Below are positions 32,073 through 34,392 of a stretch of 34,392 nt of DNA, in pieces. The stretch covers positions 1-34,392 of the forward strand of contig DCFT01000055.1 of NCBI GenBank assembly GCA_002319885.1, read 5' to 3'. The notes beneath the pieces were generated by a model. It had not been told where the DNA came from and made no database searches. It saw only the letters and a program-made list of their open reading frames with translations. The position numbers and the translations under genes are program-made. Each line of letters starts with the position of its first letter. Position 1 is the first letter of the stretch. This stretch comes from Bacteroidales bacterium UBA1797. GTDB taxonomy: Bacteria > Bacteroidota > Bacteroidia > Bacteroidales > VadinHA17.

Positions 32073-32127
32073 TGCTGGCATAGTAACCTATTAAGTATTC
32101 AGCCTGAAAATCAGCTCCTGATATTCA

Positions 32128-32601
32128 TTATTTTTTCCTTTTGCTCCAGAGAAGCTGAAACTGGAGGCAGGTATTTGCATCAATATTTACAACTGCATTC
32201 CAATACTCAAAGTTGTCCTGGTCTTTGACACTAAGAGTATACGCTTGTGTCTTGTTTTTTCCAAGATCTTCCGACCCTGTAACCGAACCATTCGAACCAC
32301 AATCAGGAGCTGCTTCCCAGTAGATATCCGTCGTGGTTGAACCAATATATTCACCATTTAAAGTGAAAGTTAAAGAAGTAGCTCCGTCGGCGATCAAACC
32401 ATCTGAAGCAGCCTGATCATACCATACAACTATTGACCCTTCATATAAACAACTTCCATCGTCTTCCTGTGCATCAGCACTATAAGTATAACTGTCTCTA
32501 TCTGTACAGCCTCTGATTTTGTTGTCTTTTTTACAGCTATTCGTAAAAGAAAGCATGCCTACAAGTATGATGCTGACGAAAATTGATATTGCTCTTTTCA
32601 T
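32128..32601 (-). CDS. Lipoprotein with GCTD...DDGSC motif
   Basis: A 157-aa secreted lipoprotein with lipobox TNSC (Cys23). Residues 31-53 hold GCTDRDSYTYSADAQEDDGSC, the single-copy form of the GCTDxxAxNYxxxAxxDDGSC module common in Bacteroidota surface and gliding-secreted proteins. The two Cys likely form a disulfide, and the acidic loop may bind calcium. The rest is a beta-rich domain with GEYIGSTTTDIYW and a second Cys pair. No function can be assigned. It is convergent with the DUF1080 gene. Confidence 0.7.
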   Translation of the reverse strand: MKRAISIFVSIILVGMLSFTNSCKKDNKIRGCTDRDSYTYSADAQEDDGSCLYEGSIVVWYDQAASDGLIADGATSLTFTLNGEYIGSTTTDIYWEAAPDCGSNGSVTGSEDLGKNKTQAYTLSVKDQDNFEYWNAVVNIDANTCLQFQLLWSKRKK

Positions 32602-32905
32602 AAATTAAGTATTAAGTATTTTATAGTCCCCCTGCCTTGACAGTAACCGTACAATCAATAACCAGATTCTGTTAATAAAGTGACACCAGACAAAAATAAT
32701 CAAAAGTTATCTATTATTCGCTTCCTGTTAAACACAAACGTATGATAAATTGAATTTCAAACCACAAAATTAATTCCAATACCATTAAAAGAGAGGGTGT
32801 CTAAACAATCTTTCTAAATATTTGTTTCGGTATTTTAAACCTTTTTAATCCATAACCATCTAAAGGGGAAATCAATTTCTAATTTTTCATTTAAAACAGA
32901 TGTAT
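32602..32905. other. Divergent intergenic region
   Basis: About 300 AT-rich bases between the GCTD-motif lipoprotein (minus) and the next lipoprotein (plus). CAAAAATA at 32691-32698 reads TATTTTTG on the minus strand, a match to the -7 box TAnnTTTG, but has no -33 box at the right distance. No gene seen. Confidence 0.35.
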
Positions 32906-33922
32906 ATGAGAACAAAAAATACTGCTTTCAGGTTATTCTTTTTTATTCTTGCAGGAAGTCTTGCATTATATTCATGCAAGAAGGATGCTTCCGGCTCTGA
33001 TAATAACACTCTTCCTGTCCAGCAAACGATTCAGGTGAAAAATGCTGATGCAGAGGATGCTCTTGCAGACAAGACCGAAGAAGATATTGATAATAAGATT
33101 GATGAACTGCAAAACAACAATTATGCAGTTTCCGGAACAAAAGCGTACATGGCAGATCTGACGGATACTGTTGTAATAACAGTTGACCATCCCGATACTA
33201 CTTTTTTCCCAAAAGTAGTTACCCTCACATATTATAATTATCGGGATAGCTCCGCAAATGAGAACATAATTAAAAACGGACAGATCATTGTCACAATTTC
33301 CACTCCCTTTCCCGCCCAGAGAAGATTAGTTTCAAGAGCTTATGTATTCAATAATTTTTCTGTAACTACCGACAGTACTATGACTATTCTAAAAGGTACC
33401 AGAGTGGTTAACAGGCAAAATGCCTCAGTAAAATTCAACGGCCTTAAATCTATAAGGGTTTCTGTTACCGACAATATAACTTCTGCCACTGCCTGGGCCA
33501 TTGTCACAACCGGTAAAACAGATACCCTTAAATTCACAAGAAATGTGAACAGGCAACGTACTGCAATTTACCATTTCAGAAATGTCATTTATAAGCCTCT
33601 CGATCTTATTCATTTTCTTTTCAGATATGTTGCCTCTTCTGACACAATTGAATACGCAGGGACTGTTACCGGTATTAATGAAAAGGGCGATGCATATTCG
33701 AAATCAATAACTTCTCCTTTAATGGTAACATTATATAAAGGCAGCCTGATAATTTCAAGCGGTATCCTTACTTATGTTGATGGTACTGATTCTTACCAGA
33801 TAACTTTCGAGGCAGATCCTTCTCATCCTCATCTTACACTTGTTACAGTAAAGAATGATCTTACGGGCAATACAGTAAGTTTCGACAGAAGATTCGGACG
33901 TGTATTCAGAAGATGGTGGTAA
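32906..33922 (+). CDS. Hypothetical lipoprotein, beta-rich
   Basis: A 338-aa lipoprotein from the ATG at 32906 (ATG 32900 is also possible), with lipobox ALYSC (Cys24). A coiled, Asp/Glu-rich segment (about 45-75, with DALADKTEEDIDNKIDEL) is followed by a long beta-rich domain with repeated strand-turn patterns such as TVVITVDHPDTT, GQIIVTISTP and NNFSVTTDSTMTILKGTRVV. Its layout resembles a widespread Bacteroidota lipoprotein type that I cannot name. It ends in a basic-aromatic tail, RVFRRWW. Alone on its strand, followed by a hairpin at 33968-34010. Confidence 0.6.
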   Translation: MRTKNTAFRLFFFILAGSLALYSCKKDASGSDNNTLPVQQTIQVKNADAEDALADKTEEDIDNKIDELQNNNYAVSGTKAYMADLTDTVVITVDHPDTTFFPKVVTLTYYNYRDSSANENIIKNGQIIVTISTPFPAQRRLVSRAYVFNNFSVTTDSTMTILKGTRVVNRQNASVKFNGLKSIRVSVTDNITSATAWAIVTTGKTDTLKFTRNVNRQRTAIYHFRNVIYKPLDLIHFLFRYVASSDTIEYAGTVTGINEKGDAYSKSITSPLMVTLYKGSLIISSGILTYVDGTDSYQITFEADPSHPHLTLVTVKNDLTGNTVSFDRRFGRVFRRWW

Positions 33923-33967
33923 AAATCATTCTATTCTAATGGCAGTATAATGCCGCTCTTATATTAA

Positions 33968-34010
33968 AAAGCGCAAACGGAGAATATATCTCTGAATGCG
34001 CTTTCTTTTT
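33968..34010. terminator. Bidirectional intrinsic terminator
   Basis: AAAGCGCA (33968-33975) pairs with TGCGCTTT (33997-34004), with GAGA/TCTC pairing inside, followed by CTTTTT on the plus strand and by TTTTTAATAT when read on the minus strand. It separates the convergent lipoprotein and FISUMP genes. A second small hairpin, CCGGC/GCCGG (34015-34036), lies beside it. Confidence 0.65.
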
Positions 34011-34041
34011 GTTGCCGGCGATAATTTTTATGCCGGTCTCA

Positions 34042-34392
34042 TTAATCTTTTATACAGCGAACTGAAAATCCGTCTTTTTTGTATATTTCATTACGCGCAA
34101 CAACCGTGGTATCCCCATGAATCCACCTGCACCAGGCAGCACCTAGAGAACTTGGATCGAGCTCGGTAGCTGACCACCAGCCTCCGTAATCGCCCTGACC
34201 ACTGAAGCTCCCGTCTATTGTGGAACGCAGGCCGGCTGGAAGAGCAGTAAACCCGCTGGTATTCGTTGCATCTTTATTAGAGAAAATCCAGTTGTTTGTT
34301 GCAGCTTCTTTTATTTTCGAGCCGGCACTGGCATCACCGCCAAGATAATCTACCATTAGCTGCCATTCAGTGTCTGATGGGACATGCCAGCC
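34042..34392 (-). CDS. FISUMP-domain protein, C-terminal part (5' end outside window)
   Basis: The C-terminal 116 residues of a protein with the Fibrobacter succinogenes major paralogous domain. The frame is open to the window edge and reads GWHVPSDTEWQLMVDYLGG across it, so the ATG at 34356 is internal and not the true start. Further hallmarks are SGFTALPAGLRSTIDGSF, GDYGGWWSATE and the ending GFSVRCIKD. In Bacteroidota this domain forms the C-terminal part of surface lipoproteins, often after Ig-like repeats. Its function is not known. Confidence 0.88.
   Translation of the reverse strand, partial: GWHVPSDTEWQLMVDYLGGDASAGSKIKEAATNNWIFSNKDATNTSGFTALPAGLRSTIDGSFSGQGDYGGWWSATELDPSSLGAAWCRWIHGDTTVVARNEIYKKDGFSVRCIKD

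Noticed and set aside
1..34392. Search for CRISPR arrays, tRNA/rRNA genes, insertion sequences, att sites and phage genes
   Set aside because: No direct-repeat array, cloverleaf-like or rRNA-like block, transposase, integrase or terminal inverted repeats were found by eye. A tRNAscan or Infernal run could still find something small.

Overview
The window is a stretch of Bacteroidota chromosome, most likely Bacteroidales or Marinilabiliales-like. The signs are a SusC/SusD pair, an ECF sigma/FecR-type anti-sigma pair, many short-signal lipoproteins with -SC lipoboxes, a GCTD...DDGSC motif lipoprotein, a FISUMP-type protein, AT-rich intergenic DNA and weak or absent Shine-Dalgarno sequences. I see no rRNA, tRNA, CRISPR array, insertion sequence or integrase.

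Layout. 1-4863 holds general genes: the 3' part of a membrane-anchored metallophosphoesterase, a secreted GH3 beta-glucosidase, and on the minus strand a small FAD/NAD(P) reductase and an atypical SDR protein. 5314-12318 is a trans-envelope sensing and uptake module: ECF sigma, FecR anti-sigma, a SusC transporter with an N-terminal STN signalling domain, and SusD. 12455-24263 is a one-strand run of eight esterases: a two-domain CE1/PHB-depolymerase-like hydrolase, a Tat-type carboxylesterase B, four CE1 enzymes with an N-terminal E-set domain in two subfamilies ordered A-B-B-A, a Sec-lipoprotein carboxylesterase B, and an SGNH/GDSL hydrolase. Between the third and fourth CE1 genes lies a 44-codon relic that joins a Tat-like start to the last strands of a GH3 enzyme. 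An Old Yellow Enzyme and a secreted peroxiredoxin follow on the same strand up to a bidirectional terminator at 26331-26356.

26490-34392 is ordinary chromosome: two small lipoproteins, a pirin, an unlisted 48-aa membrane peptide, an AI-2E-type permease, an acylphosphatase, a DUF1080 lipoprotein, a GCTD-motif lipoprotein, another lipoprotein, and the C-terminal end of a FISUMP protein cut by the window edge.

How the parts work together (inference). The module looks like a polysaccharide-utilisation-type locus without a glycoside hydrolase beside SusCD; only esterases are present, plus the GH3 relic. The best reading is a system that senses and imports an ester-rich ligand (acylated or feruloylated glycan fragments, plant phenolic esters or a similar polyester) through an STN-SusC/FecR/ECF circuit and strips ester groups with several secreted or lipid-anchored enzymes. 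Hairpins after fecR, susD, the first esterase and the first carboxylesterase cut the locus into separately tunable segments.
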